A model generated the notes under the pieces. It made no database searches, was not told the origin of the DNA, and saw only the letters and a list, made by a program, of their open reading frames with translations. Made by a program: the position numbers and the translations under genes. Source: CBDCWQ01 sp965223435 (lineage in GTDB: Bacteria > Myxococcota > Kuafuiibacteriia > Kuafuiibacteriales > Kuafuiibacteriaceae). Taken from it: DNA of 64,000 bases. The stretch is from contig CBDCWQ010000023.1 in the NCBI GenBank assembly GCA_965223435.1, positions 1,240,001-1,304,000 on the forward strand, written 5' to 3'. Positions 51,801 through 59,481 of this stretch are shown here, in pieces; positions within the stretch are counted from its first letter, which is position 1, and every line of letters begins with the position of its first letter.

Positions 51801-54800
51801 CAAAAAGGGCACGGGGTCCGTCGACTCCCTCAAAAACCCCGGTGCCGCCACCACCCAACTCGTTGCCGCGGGAACCACCCTCGCCAGTCTGGTGGCCCTA
51901 TCCGCCGGGCAAGTGGAGACCTGGACCACGCTCATCCACCTGAACAGCGCGCCCGATGAAACCACCGAACCCTGGACCTTCGTCGGTCATGTCCCCGAAA
52001 GCGAAGTCACCTTTTCTGGCTTCTTCTTCAAGGACGAAGGGCTTATTCGACGCGACGTCCGCATCAGCCAAAGCCACGTCCAAGGCGGCCTCGAAACGTC
52101 TACCTTGGCGTTCGACGAGAACGCCATCTACGGATTGGTCAAGGAGGTCTACGGTCCCCAAGACGGCGTGTTTCAAGATCTCTACCGCATTGGGCTCCCC
52201 ACCGGAGAACCCGTCGCCGTCTACCGGCTCGATACCCATCTCGCCCCTGAGCAGATCGTCGAAGCCGTCATCGACCTGCAATATCCCTGGCTCAAGCAGC
52301 CCACCCTCGGAGCCGGCACCGACCCTCAAACCTCCTTCGCCCACGAACTTTGGGATCACGTCAAAGCCCTGGCCCTCACTCCGGACTTCCAAAACATCGA
52401 CCTCACCGAACTCATCGACGCGATAGAAACCCAAGCGAAGACCCCCCCTAGCCCCGCAACCGGTACGCCCCCAAACGCCGCATGGCTCGACCAAGTTCCC
52501 GAGCCATTTCGAGCCTCGGTATACTACTGGACCGTGCTGGCCCCACAGTACGGGGCCGCCCCATCGTCTCACCAACAACCCTCCCTTTGGGACGCACTCC
52601 AAAACGACCTCCAGCGTCTCGACGAGCATGCCTGCCGCACCATTGGACCCGCCTACGCCTCCCGTTTCCCCGGAGTCCAAGTCGGCTGGGTCCCTGAGTC
52701 GAGCACCCAGCCCGGACGCTGCGTAGCCGCCACCCATGGCGCCCAGGGACCACCCACCCATAGCCCTACCGGTTCTCCCGCGGGCGGGGGCTCAAAAGAA
52801 ACGGGAAAAACCGGCACTCCCAAAAGTCCGACCCCCGACCCGGACGCTGTACCACCAAAAAAGACACCCCAAAAAGACGCTGCGCCAACGGCAACGAAAG
52901 ATCCGGTGATGGATGTCCGTACCCTTGCTCCGGCGCCCAAAGTAGGCATCCAGTACGACCCAGTGACCGGAAGGCTGGCCGTATCGCCCGAAGCCAAAGA
53001 TCAAGTCGGCCCCCAAGAGTTCTTGATGGTGTGGGTTTCCGAACATGAAGAGTCCCTCAAGAAGCATCAAATGAAACAAGTAGACAATCTGTGGGACCTC
53101 GCCGGCCAGGACGGTTTTTTTGGGAGCGTCGTTTCTTCTGATTCCATCGAGGGGGGGACGGACCTGACAACCGCCCTTGTGGATACTTCTTTTCCACACG
53201 GGTTTCAGGATAAGACACTCCACTACCGATACTGGAGCGTTTCTTGGTCCTATGTGTTCTATGAGCTCCTTCGTCGTCACCTGCTGGAGGCCCAGGCCTC
53301 AGCGGAGTCCGGCGGCAGCAATACCGTTCTTCCTGATGACTTGTCCCTCTCCACGTTCTTGGACACCTATGATACGCCTCCCGATTCGGATACGGTCTCA
53401 GAGGTTGACCTTCGCTCCGCCGTCTTGGCGATGAAAAAGAACTACGGAGCGAAACAGGGGCCGCCTCAAGAACCAGCGAACCCCTTGCTTGTCTTTGGAG
53501 ACAACCCCGGTTGGCTTTTTGGCCTCCAAGACGGAAAGATGACGTTTGAGGGCGTTCTTCGTGCGGTCGAAGACGCGCGCGACGCGCATGCGCCCTTCGT
53601 CTCTCGGGGGTCCAAAGCATTGCCCTTAAGAAGGTCTACGGTTTCAGGCCGTTTGCGTCCCAAAATTTCTTTTGCATCCAAAACCCTCGAACTGACGCCA
53701 GACCCTGGGCTCATTGGGCAAACAGATCAATTGATTATCGTTCGAGGGAAAAAAGATCCCACGACTGCGCTCCCTCATGACGCCTTGCCGCCCGTCGATT
53801 TGGGCCTTTTTCGGCGAAGCGACGGGCGTTTGGTCTCCATGACCGAAGCCGAATTGTCAGAATCTCAAAACGAGAACGAGGGCCACCAAAGCGTCTATCA
53901 GCTCCTGAACGAGCGGTACTTCCGAGAGCTTGAAGCCGATGAGCAGATCATGGTGATGCTGCAAAAAACCTCAGGCCTCACCGAGCCGGAGATTATCGAT
54001 GGTTTTCAGGGTATTGAAGCGGGCGCTCTCGGTATCGAATGGCAGGCGGCGGTACGCAATTTGGGTTACACGCCCTTGTTGTTTTCTGGTGTTGGACAGG
54101 AGCCTCTGTCAGACGATCAGTTGAAGGACCTGAAAGCGGTGATTCACGAAAACGTCGCACTCCTGTACAACAACAACTATGGCTACATGGTTCTGCCCAT
54201 TGCTACGGGGGCCAGAATCCATGCCGGTTGGGACTTGGTTCAAACCTGGGGACAACAGGACACCACCGCCTTGACGGTCACGGGTTCGCTTCACCAGCGG
54301 ACAACAAAAATAGCCGCGCGCCATGTGTTTCCCTTCGTAAACAATGCGTACATCCGGCTCATCGACATCGGCCCCGAGGACCGATTCTTTTCTCGAGAGC
54401 TGGTCATAACGAAGTCCGAGTCCAAAAAGTCAGACCCAGATCCATGGATGCGCTATCAACAGATGAACGCGTACATGGGTTCTAAAGAGAGCGGGCCCAC
54501 ATCCAAGGCATCAGACCGCCCTGTTGCCGGGCGGTTCTCCAAGAAAAAAGTCTATCGGGAGCAAATTGCGTTGACAGACACCGACCAAGTGGCGGCCGCC
54601 CAGGAGGTGTTCAGCGGCAGACCCATAGTTCAGTTTCATCTGAAAAACGGTGGAAAGCTTGGTGTAGACCTCTACGTAGCGTTTTCGTCGGGCATGCACG
54701 AGATGCCCTTCCCGACCCGACTCGCTCCAGAAAACATCTCGATGATCGGTGTTTTTTCCGGTGGGGAGCGTAATAAAATTGCCCGACGGGCCTTTGAGAT

Positions 54801-54981
54801 CATTCAACAGCTTAGGCTGAAACAATCGACTTTTCGGCTGGTGCAGGCCGATGGCGTCATCGTCTATCGCCTCGATGCCACCGGTCCTCAGGTTGTGGGC
54901 ACCACTGAGCTCCGCGACGATCCCTACCAGGCCCATCTTGAGGCCGAGGCGCAATACGGGGTGGAAGAAGAAATGCCCTGA
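45892..54981 (+). CDS. Giant secreted protein with Asp-box repeats and an alpha/alpha-barrel-like region
   Basis: The protein has about 3029 residues. A signal peptide is visible (CAAVSVPVLVLGLGVGFRAH, cleavage near AHAEA). GTG 45892 fits a normal n-region; ATG 45832, ATG 45856 and TTG 45805 are alternatives. About residues 40-700 include a canonical Asp-box (SQDGGLTWTP) and degenerate ones, as in sialidase-like propellers. About 920-1470 is helical and Trp-rich (LIRGWPFSWNTQGDNWEDRR, CSWLSLSVDYTRLP), resembling an alpha/alpha-toroid sugar enzyme. A Pro/Thr/Gly/Lys-rich linker (about 2260-2345) precedes a different 685-residue C module (SVSWSYVFYELLRRHLLEA, VALLYNNNYGYMVLPIATG). No catalytic residues can be named. 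It starts 237 bp after the RHS gene and converges with lhr, 9 bp away. Most of the gene has reversed strand composition. Confidence 0.82.
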   Translation: MDNSGVPLTRETWGQKTCAAVSVPVLVLGLGVGFRAHAEAAGPSVRIEAGWNLVATPQAPEIVDDWEALGLSVWWGDRETGSTDRTLGAGGLWVFASEAVELPAFSTVQSSTTAAGWRFVSVTRETIFGDPNITRIERWSPLTQGYVTIRLGEQLLPMVGYRAFLQEPGVPFQNSCLNGTGIPEGACARFAALGVATSQAEPGTFEAPAEASPRGLLVALPKVALAAHQDRTWAHLVYAVRDHDGRGEEIRYTKSLRAAQAQSFQTTHTLAKPGAGWTFTDLAITARDQKVSVAWTVHPVGEPQPSAKSHMGVVESHDHGLHFSAPRILRENHAWKRGLDLAYDRFGHHHIVWGEAHKAYYLKNLSGEPQNVFDRVRRDKNTRVVQYDRAYKDPHCHAPNPCDCIEWRPEAYSYAMENDPKTDEPFGPFLDRIEEAWVYNPSLEIDEHTLSIVVHQDRMWDNLPVPNPDWAGALEAQTRCPEEGERIGREGFQEVWRRRAGHPEPTRGERITRAQDGEPLAPEEQPQERRAQGLTPASADDPQRHQFLYDGTWHEQDQIRVAQRPLVAGQWSRPAQELREVPVWPMTHGLLKWRKVQTTVEHGFKQGVYQDGIRHDWRHAVVAQLHNPLHENRQAAPKLVATQKGHLVAVYSDGPSDNAHTPDQNPIFIQQSQDGGLTWTPRTLVTHGYLPDVAATTDGELGLIVFQPAPEPSDAGSVPKIQMFRSRDFNTWDVSPLSLIPPAPIHWNPHQSLAAERIGVPAISSHQDLFVATWVQLGDNQQEGTRVVTSRAARVNLTSRYQIDHHGPLTVGKNAKLTITAVNEYDMRVNNQGTVRIQKPNKPKGALATSSATGDKSLEGSVDALGAPALDLDDPRAQGALALVPTIQLQNGQASLMWAPDGPSTALSVQSVEDLGSPASITTLDAYPRGEEGNYQRAIDARDRMRRTAVDPATGQTWVFQVEYAPAEDDPYTLYGPKSDAMEEGLRTDATYLASYERVWVYTQGIALAQFAKQNDPQAMGDAQGIARYLCAKATRAEVKGQSLIRGWPFSWNTQGDNWEDRRLVTGANAWAIHGLGVFVASKAFEGLEAKEQGKRLRCYEEAIRGLKEHRRRLVDPSTGNTVTLMTAGWTAQGLTAVDRPSEIFVEEDPSVRWGYYSVLDAIGYDHFLDDRPPKIQRLHRNAQSRSDELPPWVLTEAQHQILKKRVLANNVVTEHNLDVLSVLNHALKHQKEIGLTEVAELERWRNELREGIFSLLWDEKGWKADLEYTLQGQNLGENRRAELEEALTQQDLGRIITGGQLTTHDEGERFEANPHVAIDNCSWLSLSVDYTRLPGASETVERLAKCLLYTELQFVKPLRFGTQTYLGAHYFQNAFRDPYIEPSQLQEASFHLEATTGLILGLHRFAQAYPEHPLSKRFEKKAQVLWDGVQAFVQDHGFRYSSQRIQDLSTQLSSSTAAIWFIDVYRERHPPPSPANWMKRFPNAALALYPLMAGLIPKGDDFGLEGHAWTDALSSLVATHTTVPLSHIEGWQTPWRVVHVLTTEENTTDHHSVPFDFSDKPLGSAQHPFPSLASVIHPSIAGTSAVASISPFSPVVVQEPGHRMQLIRPRGMMADILLVKDMPHGSPSAPTRFELHPDHGGHFSVNVAPVLSEERVFVACASDPALLSTGLDPSVDASTQLDGQLWLAPVGERTVSTRLQHEAGPNVLHGRFQAKELRQTVWPFKPHDTFYQTLHCAAFKEARSAELRLVSLMSPLQTFSHGVEDLALEVTALREKAEVVATFTPPEGVDIVQEATLNLVKKDHQGNVLDVMTKAGSWWKAGEITFSADGSLSIPKKDNLHTFLDTVGEEEQLSAVLSFVGLDGNRVVALPADVDFAFEDDGMDSILTETLLGFFQLDENTAPEPGGQIVSFGLSGEGQAYVGVQDQGAPIWVNANTLEHAKQAFPETQNLVGSVSRYAKPGTVLAHLVKKGTGSVDSLKNPGAATTQLVAAGTTLASLVALSAGQVETWTTLIHLNSAPDETTEPWTFVGHVPESEVTFSGFFFKDEGLIRRDVRISQSHVQGGLETSTLAFDENAIYGLVKEVYGPQDGVFQDLYRIGLPTGEPVAVYRLDTHLAPEQIVEAVIDLQYPWLKQPTLGAGTDPQTSFAHELWDHVKALALTPDFQNIDLTELIDAIETQAKTPPSPATGTPPNAAWLDQVPEPFRASVYYWTVLAPQYGAAPSSHQQPSLWDALQNDLQRLDEHACRTIGPAYASRFPGVQVGWVPESSTQPGRCVAATHGAQGPPTHSPTGSPAGGGSKETGKTGTPKSPTPDPDAVPPKKTPQKDAAPTATKDPVMDVRTLAPAPKVGIQYDPVTGRLAVSPEAKDQVGPQEFLMVWVSEHEESLKKHQMKQVDNLWDLAGQDGFFGSVVSSDSIEGGTDLTTALVDTSFPHGFQDKTLHYRYWSVSWSYVFYELLRRHLLEAQASAESGGSNTVLPDDLSLSTFLDTYDTPPDSDTVSEVDLRSAVLAMKKNYGAKQGPPQEPANPLLVFGDNPGWLFGLQDGKMTFEGVLRAVEDARDAHAPFVSRGSKALPLRRSTVSGRLRPKISFASKTLELTPDPGLIGQTDQLIIVRGKKDPTTALPHDALPPVDLGLFRRSDGRLVSMTEAELSESQNENEGHQSVYQLLNERYFRELEADEQIMVMLQKTSGLTEPEIIDGFQGIEAGALGIEWQAAVRNLGYTPLLFSGVGQEPLSDDQLKDLKAVIHENVALLYNNNYGYMVLPIATGARIHAGWDLVQTWGQQDTTALTVTGSLHQRTTKIAARHVFPFVNNAYIRLIDIGPEDRFFSRELVITKSESKKSDPDPWMRYQQMNAYMGSKESGPTSKASDRPVAGRFSKKKVYREQIALTDTDQVAAAQEVFSGRPIVQFHLKNGGKLGVDLYVAFSSGMHEMPFPTRLAPENISMIGVFSGGERNKIARRAFEIIQQLRLKQSTFRLVQADGVIVYRLDATGPQVVGTTELRDDPYQAHLEAEAQYGVEEEMP
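46560..52960 (+). other. C-rich segment with reversed G/C skew inside the giant gene
   Basis: Throughout the rest of the window the plus strand tends to be G-rich whatever the gene direction; for example 25381-25440 has 23 G and 14 C. From about 46560 to about 52960 the plus strand is strongly C-rich; for example 52441-52500 has 31 C and 11 G. After the Pro/Thr linker the balance returns; 54661-54720 has 17 G and 19 C. The boundaries were judged by eye. It explains the long spurious antisense frames here (such as 519 codons at 47662-49221, minus strand). Inversion, or insertion from a differently oriented source, would produce this. Confidence 0.7.
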
Positions 54982-54990
54982 CATGCAGCT

Positions 54991-57900
54991 TCACCCGAGA
55001 AGACGGGCCATCGCCCGCGCGCGGGTGGGCAGTGCCGTGACCAGGTGCTCGACGGCTCGTTTTTGGTCTTGTGGCAGTTCTTCGAACCAGTGGACACCGT
55101 CCTGGTTTCGCGCAGCGACTGTGCAACCGTCCTTGAGCACGATGCGGTGTTTGGCGAGCGCCGCAATACGTGGGCCGGGGCTGAGGACCCCTTGGAGGTT
55201 CAGCGGGTCTGCGGCCGACAACGCCACGAGTTCGCCTGTCTTGGGGCTTTTTCGGATGCTTCGGAGAAGCCCAATGGCCTCGGGGAGGGCGAACTGTTCG
55301 CCGGTGAAGCCTTCTACGAACCGCCCCCCGCGGATCTCTCCACGGGCTTCGAGTCGCCTGAGGGTGCGCAAGAGATCTCGGTAGGGCGGCAACGGACCTT
55401 CTTTTTGCAAAACGGCGTGGAATACGACGCCCCAGCGTCTGAGGAGGCTCCATACCAGGCCTTCGGTTTCGACGTTGGGGTCCGGTGGGGCGAGAAGGCT
55501 CCACCGTCCGGCGCTTTGCATGCCCGAGGGCATGCCTCGGCGCGGTCGTTCGAATGGAGTCTGTCGTCGATGGTGTGAGACCAACAGGGCTCGGAGTCCG
55601 GCGTAGCTATCGGAATTTAACCGCCCTTCTGCCGCCAGCTCGGCCAGGGCCCGCTCGAGCTGCGTTCTCAGGAGGCCAGTGCCTCGCACGATGTCATCAA
55701 AGAAGGCGGGGCCATGTTTGGTGAGGTAACCGACAACCGCTTGGGCATCCGCGGTCGAGCTCCCGGGGTCTGGGGGAGCCATTTTGAACCTCCAGGCGTC
55801 GAGTTCTGCCCGGGCCATGATGCTGATCGGGGTGGTCCTGAGAGATCCTGGACCCATGGTGCCGTGACGCGCCATGGGCGAGCGGCGCGCCCATGCCACC
55901 CGCCCCGAAAGACAAAAATGGTCGAGCCAGGCGCCTTGAAAATGTCTTACCCGGGCGCCAAGCAAGTCCATCTCCCAGGCGGCAGCGGGCGTCTCGTAGC
56001 CACACAGTTGCGAAAGCACCGTGGCGAGCCCGGACTCGCCTTCGCATCGATGCTCTTGGCCGACGTGCTGCCACGCGGTCAAAAACCGAAGAAAGTCCGC
56101 GGTCGAAACCGGCTCAATCTCCTTTCGGAGGCGATTGAGTGTATAACGGTGGACTCTGGCCAGAAGCCGTCTTTCGCACCATTCGGTGTGTTTGACCCCG
56201 GGCGTAAAACGCCCCTGGAACACAAAACCCTCGGCCTCGAGGGTGCTGAGAGCCCGGTCGATATCGTTTTTGGGCAATCCCAAGAAAACCGCGAGCGTAT
56301 GGGCCTCGAGGGGAACGGTGCATTCCAGCCGGCCTCGAACCAGTTCACAAAGCGCGACGTCCGGTGTTTGGTTGGGGCGCTTGAGCTTTTCGGGGAGTTC
56401 GAAACTCGGCTCAAAAACAGAGTCGGGAAAAACCGCCTCGATTTCGGGGCTCCGCTCCACGGCCACCCAGAAGCGTTTTTGGGCCTCGGTGACGACGGTG
56501 GTCGCTCTGCCTGCTTTCACCAGGGCTCTGAACATCGGGTCCCAGCCCGCCTTGTTCCCCTCTTCGGGGGAGAAAAGACCATGAAGCACAAGGGCATCAC
56601 AAAGCTCGTCTGGGTTTTGGGGCTCCGGCCAGGTTTCTTCTTGTACCCGACCGATTGCGCTGGCATCGAGTGCACCCAGGTCGGATGCGGATTCGGGATC
56701 GGCCCGGCCCCGGCTGAGGATGGCCTGCGTACGTCGTTCCTCCAAGGGCGCATCATCCAAAAACGCATACGGGCGCGCATTCAAGATCTCGGCGGCGAGG
56801 GGCGATGGCTCGGTCAGGTCGCGAACCAGCACTTCGATCTGCCCGTTTTCTATCCGCTTGATCAAAGATTCGAGACCATCGATGTCCATGGCCTCGGTCA
56901 GGGCATCGTCAATGGTTTGCTTGACCAGGGGATGATCCGGGATTTCTCGTTGACCCACGATATTTTCTAGGCACGCCACTTGGTCGGGAAACACCACGGT
57001 CAACAGGTCATCGGCGTGCATGCGTTGAATTTGCGGGGCGACCTTTTTCCCGCCGCGAAATCGGAGCACCGCCAGCGCGCGGGTCGCATTCCAGCGCCAC
57101 CGGGTCATAAACATGGGCGCGTCCAAGAGTGCCTGCGTGAGCACCTCTTTGACCGTCTTGGCGTTGAGGTACCTTAAGACGTCTTCTAAAGGAAAGCTGT
57201 GGGTGGGGCCGAGCGACAGAACCACCGCATCCTCATTGGCTGCCGCTTGAAGTTCGAAGTTGAAGCTCTGGCAGAACCGTTTTCTCAAGGCCAAACCCAG
57301 GCCGCGATTGAGCCGGCTGCCGAAGGGCGCGTGAAAAACCAGGTGCATGGCACCCACTTCGTCGAAAAAGCGTTCCAAGATCAGCTTGTCTTGGGTCGGA
57401 AGGCCACCAAGACTGGTATGGGCTGCGCCGAGATAGTTCGAAAGCTGTTGGGCCGCATCTTTAGAAACGTATCTGAGCGCTTCGACCTCGTGTTCGAAGG
57501 CGTCCTTGTCGTGCCGGCCTTCCATGGAGCGAGACAGTGAAGCTTTGAGCCTGGAGGTCTCGAAAGAGAGCTCGTTCGACCGGGACGGCGCTTCTCCCAG
57601 CCAAAAAGGGATGGTTGGGGGCTGACCCTTGGCGTCTTCGACCCGTACCTTCCCGGATTCCACCCGCCGGATGCGATAGGACGTGTTGCCCAGCTGAAAG
57701 ATATCACCGGGAAGGCTTTCGATGGCGAAGTCCTCGTTTAGGGTCCCTACGGTGATCGCTTGGGGCTCCAGCACCACTTGGTAGTCCGCCAGGTCGGGAA
57801 TGGCGCCGCCAGAAGTGATCGCAGCCAGCCGCGCGCCGCGGCGGCCGCGGATGGTGCCGTGAATGGCGTCGTAGTGAACGTGGGCGCTCCGCCGCCCCCT

Positions 57901-59340
57901 ACGGGTACTAAAACCACGGGCCAACATTTCGATGACCTGGTCAAACTCTTCTTTGCTCAGATGACGATAGGGCCAAGCTCTTTGCGCCAGGGACCAAAGA
58001 TCGTTCTCGTCCCAGGCTTCGTTCGCGCTGGCGGCGACGATCTGTTGCGCGAGAATATCGAGCGAACCTTTGGGGACCTCGAGCTTGTCGAGCACCCCTT
58101 CCTCGATGGCCCGCATGAGGGCCACGCTTTCCACCAATTCGTCGCGGCTGAGGGGAAAAATTCTGCCCTTGGGTGTGCTTCGCATCGAGTGGCCCGAGCG
58201 CCCTACGCGCTGCAAGAAGGTGGCGATGGTTTTTGTGGTGCCGATCTGACACACCAAATCGACATCGCCGATGTCGATGCCGAGCTCGAGCGAGGCGGTG
58301 GCAACCAATGCCTTGAGCTGGCCGGCCTTGAGCCTCTTTTCGGCATCGAGGCGATGCTCGTACGACAGACTCCCGTGATGAGACGTGATGTGTTCGGTGC
58401 CGATGTGTTCGCTCAGGTGTTTGGCCAGCCTTTCGGCGACTCTTCGGGTATTGACAAAAATCAGCGTGGTTTGATGCTCAAGGATGAGCGTAGATAGCCG
58501 CTGGTAGATCTCTTCCCACACTTCGAGGGCCATCACGGGTTCGAGCGGTGAGTCGGGCAATTCGATGTGAAGGTCGAGGGCCCGCTGGTGCCCGGAATCG
58601 ACCACAACGCAATCCGGTGTGCCGAGCTCGTTCACGTTTTGGGTGCCCACCAAAAACCGGGCGACCTCATGAATGGGATTTTGGGTTGCCGATAGACCAA
58701 TGCGTACCAGGCGCCTGTTCTGTTCGTTGAACACCAATCGATCGAGTCGCTCGATGCTCAATGTGAGGTGTGATCCACGTTTGCTCTGGGCGAGCGCGTG
58801 AATTTCATCGAGGATCAGTGTTTTTGCCGTCTTGAGAATGCGCCGCCCACCCTCGCTGGTCAGGAGGATGTAAAGAGACTCGGGTGTGGTGACCAGAATG
58901 TGGGGCGGTTTTTTGATCATCGCGGTGCGTCGACTGCTCGGCGTGTCTCCGGTCCGCACCTCTGCACGAATGTTGGGAGCAGCCTCTTTGTATTCTCGGA
59001 GTTGCTGTTGGATCCCTGCGAGGGGCACCTGAAGGTTTTTGTGGATGTCGTTGCTCAGCGCTTTGAGCGGGGACACATAGACCGTACGCACTTCGTCCGG
59101 CAAAGCGCCCTCGGCAAGGCTCGCTTCACGAACGAGGTCGTCGAGCGCGCACAAAAAGGCTGCCAATGTCTTGCCGGATCCGGTGGGGGCTGCAATCAGC
59201 GTATGGGCCCGGTTGCGAATCGCCGGCCAGCCCTCGGTCTGGGGTGGACTGGGGTGTTGGAAGGTGTCCCGAAACCATCCGGACACCGCCGGATGAAAGC
59301 TAGAAAGTACGTCGTCCAAGGGTCCGATTTCACCTGCCAC
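54991..59340 (-). CDS. lhr: Lhr-type DEAD/DEAH-box helicase
   Basis: The 1449-residue superfamily 2 ATP-dependent helicase acts in DNA repair or nucleic acid remodelling; related Lhr proteins unwind with 3'-5' polarity. Motif I is AAPTGSGKT (near residue 55), Ia is YVSPLKALSND, motif II is LDEIHALAQSKRG, motif III is IGLSATQNP and motif VI is TFLQRVGRSGHS. The Lhr winged-helix and core region follows, then a long Lhr-type C-terminal part with repeated winged-helix segments (WQHVGQEHRCEGE onwards), comparable in length to Lhr of E. coli. The ATG at 59340 gives a normal Q-motif (PPQTEGWPAI). It has its own transcription unit, 141 bp downstream of the FHA-PilZ gene and convergent with the giant gene. 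Confidence 0.96.
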   Translation of the reverse strand: MAGEIGPLDDVLSSFHPAVSGWFRDTFQHPSPPQTEGWPAIRNRAHTLIAAPTGSGKTLAAFLCALDDLVREASLAEGALPDEVRTVYVSPLKALSNDIHKNLQVPLAGIQQQLREYKEAAPNIRAEVRTGDTPSSRRTAMIKKPPHILVTTPESLYILLTSEGGRRILKTAKTLILDEIHALAQSKRGSHLTLSIERLDRLVFNEQNRRLVRIGLSATQNPIHEVARFLVGTQNVNELGTPDCVVVDSGHQRALDLHIELPDSPLEPVMALEVWEEIYQRLSTLILEHQTTLIFVNTRRVAERLAKHLSEHIGTEHITSHHGSLSYEHRLDAEKRLKAGQLKALVATASLELGIDIGDVDLVCQIGTTKTIATFLQRVGRSGHSMRSTPKGRIFPLSRDELVESVALMRAIEEGVLDKLEVPKGSLDILAQQIVAASANEAWDENDLWSLAQRAWPYRHLSKEEFDQVIEMLARGFSTRRGRRSAHVHYDAIHGTIRGRRGARLAAITSGGAIPDLADYQVVLEPQAITVGTLNEDFAIESLPGDIFQLGNTSYRIRRVESGKVRVEDAKGQPPTIPFWLGEAPSRSNELSFETSRLKASLSRSMEGRHDKDAFEHEVEALRYVSKDAAQQLSNYLGAAHTSLGGLPTQDKLILERFFDEVGAMHLVFHAPFGSRLNRGLGLALRKRFCQSFNFELQAAANEDAVVLSLGPTHSFPLEDVLRYLNAKTVKEVLTQALLDAPMFMTRWRWNATRALAVLRFRGGKKVAPQIQRMHADDLLTVVFPDQVACLENIVGQREIPDHPLVKQTIDDALTEAMDIDGLESLIKRIENGQIEVLVRDLTEPSPLAAEILNARPYAFLDDAPLEERRTQAILSRGRADPESASDLGALDASAIGRVQEETWPEPQNPDELCDALVLHGLFSPEEGNKAGWDPMFRALVKAGRATTVVTEAQKRFWVAVERSPEIEAVFPDSVFEPSFELPEKLKRPNQTPDVALCELVRGRLECTVPLEAHTLAVFLGLPKNDIDRALSTLEAEGFVFQGRFTPGVKHTEWCERRLLARVHRYTLNRLRKEIEPVSTADFLRFLTAWQHVGQEHRCEGESGLATVLSQLCGYETPAAAWEMDLLGARVRHFQGAWLDHFCLSGRVAWARRSPMARHGTMGPGSLRTTPISIMARAELDAWRFKMAPPDPGSSTADAQAVVGYLTKHGPAFFDDIVRGTGLLRTQLERALAELAAEGRLNSDSYAGLRALLVSHHRRQTPFERPRRGMPSGMQSAGRWSLLAPPDPNVETEGLVWSLLRRWGVVFHAVLQKEGPLPPYRDLLRTLRRLEARGEIRGGRFVEGFTGEQFALPEAIGLLRSIRKSPKTGELVALSAADPLNLQGVLSPGPRIAALAKHRIVLKDGCTVAARNQDGVHWFEELPQDQKRAVEHLVTALPTRARAMARLLG

Positions 59341-59481
59341 CCCCCAGCCGAGCCGATAGGGCCCCCATCCGTCAATCCCTAGTGCATGGGTGAGCCCTGA
59401 AGCCCCGAGACCCTAAGGGTAGTCTCTGAGGCCCGGCCGGTGATCAAAAGCCCAACATCTCCGGAGGGTTGGCGGCGCCGG

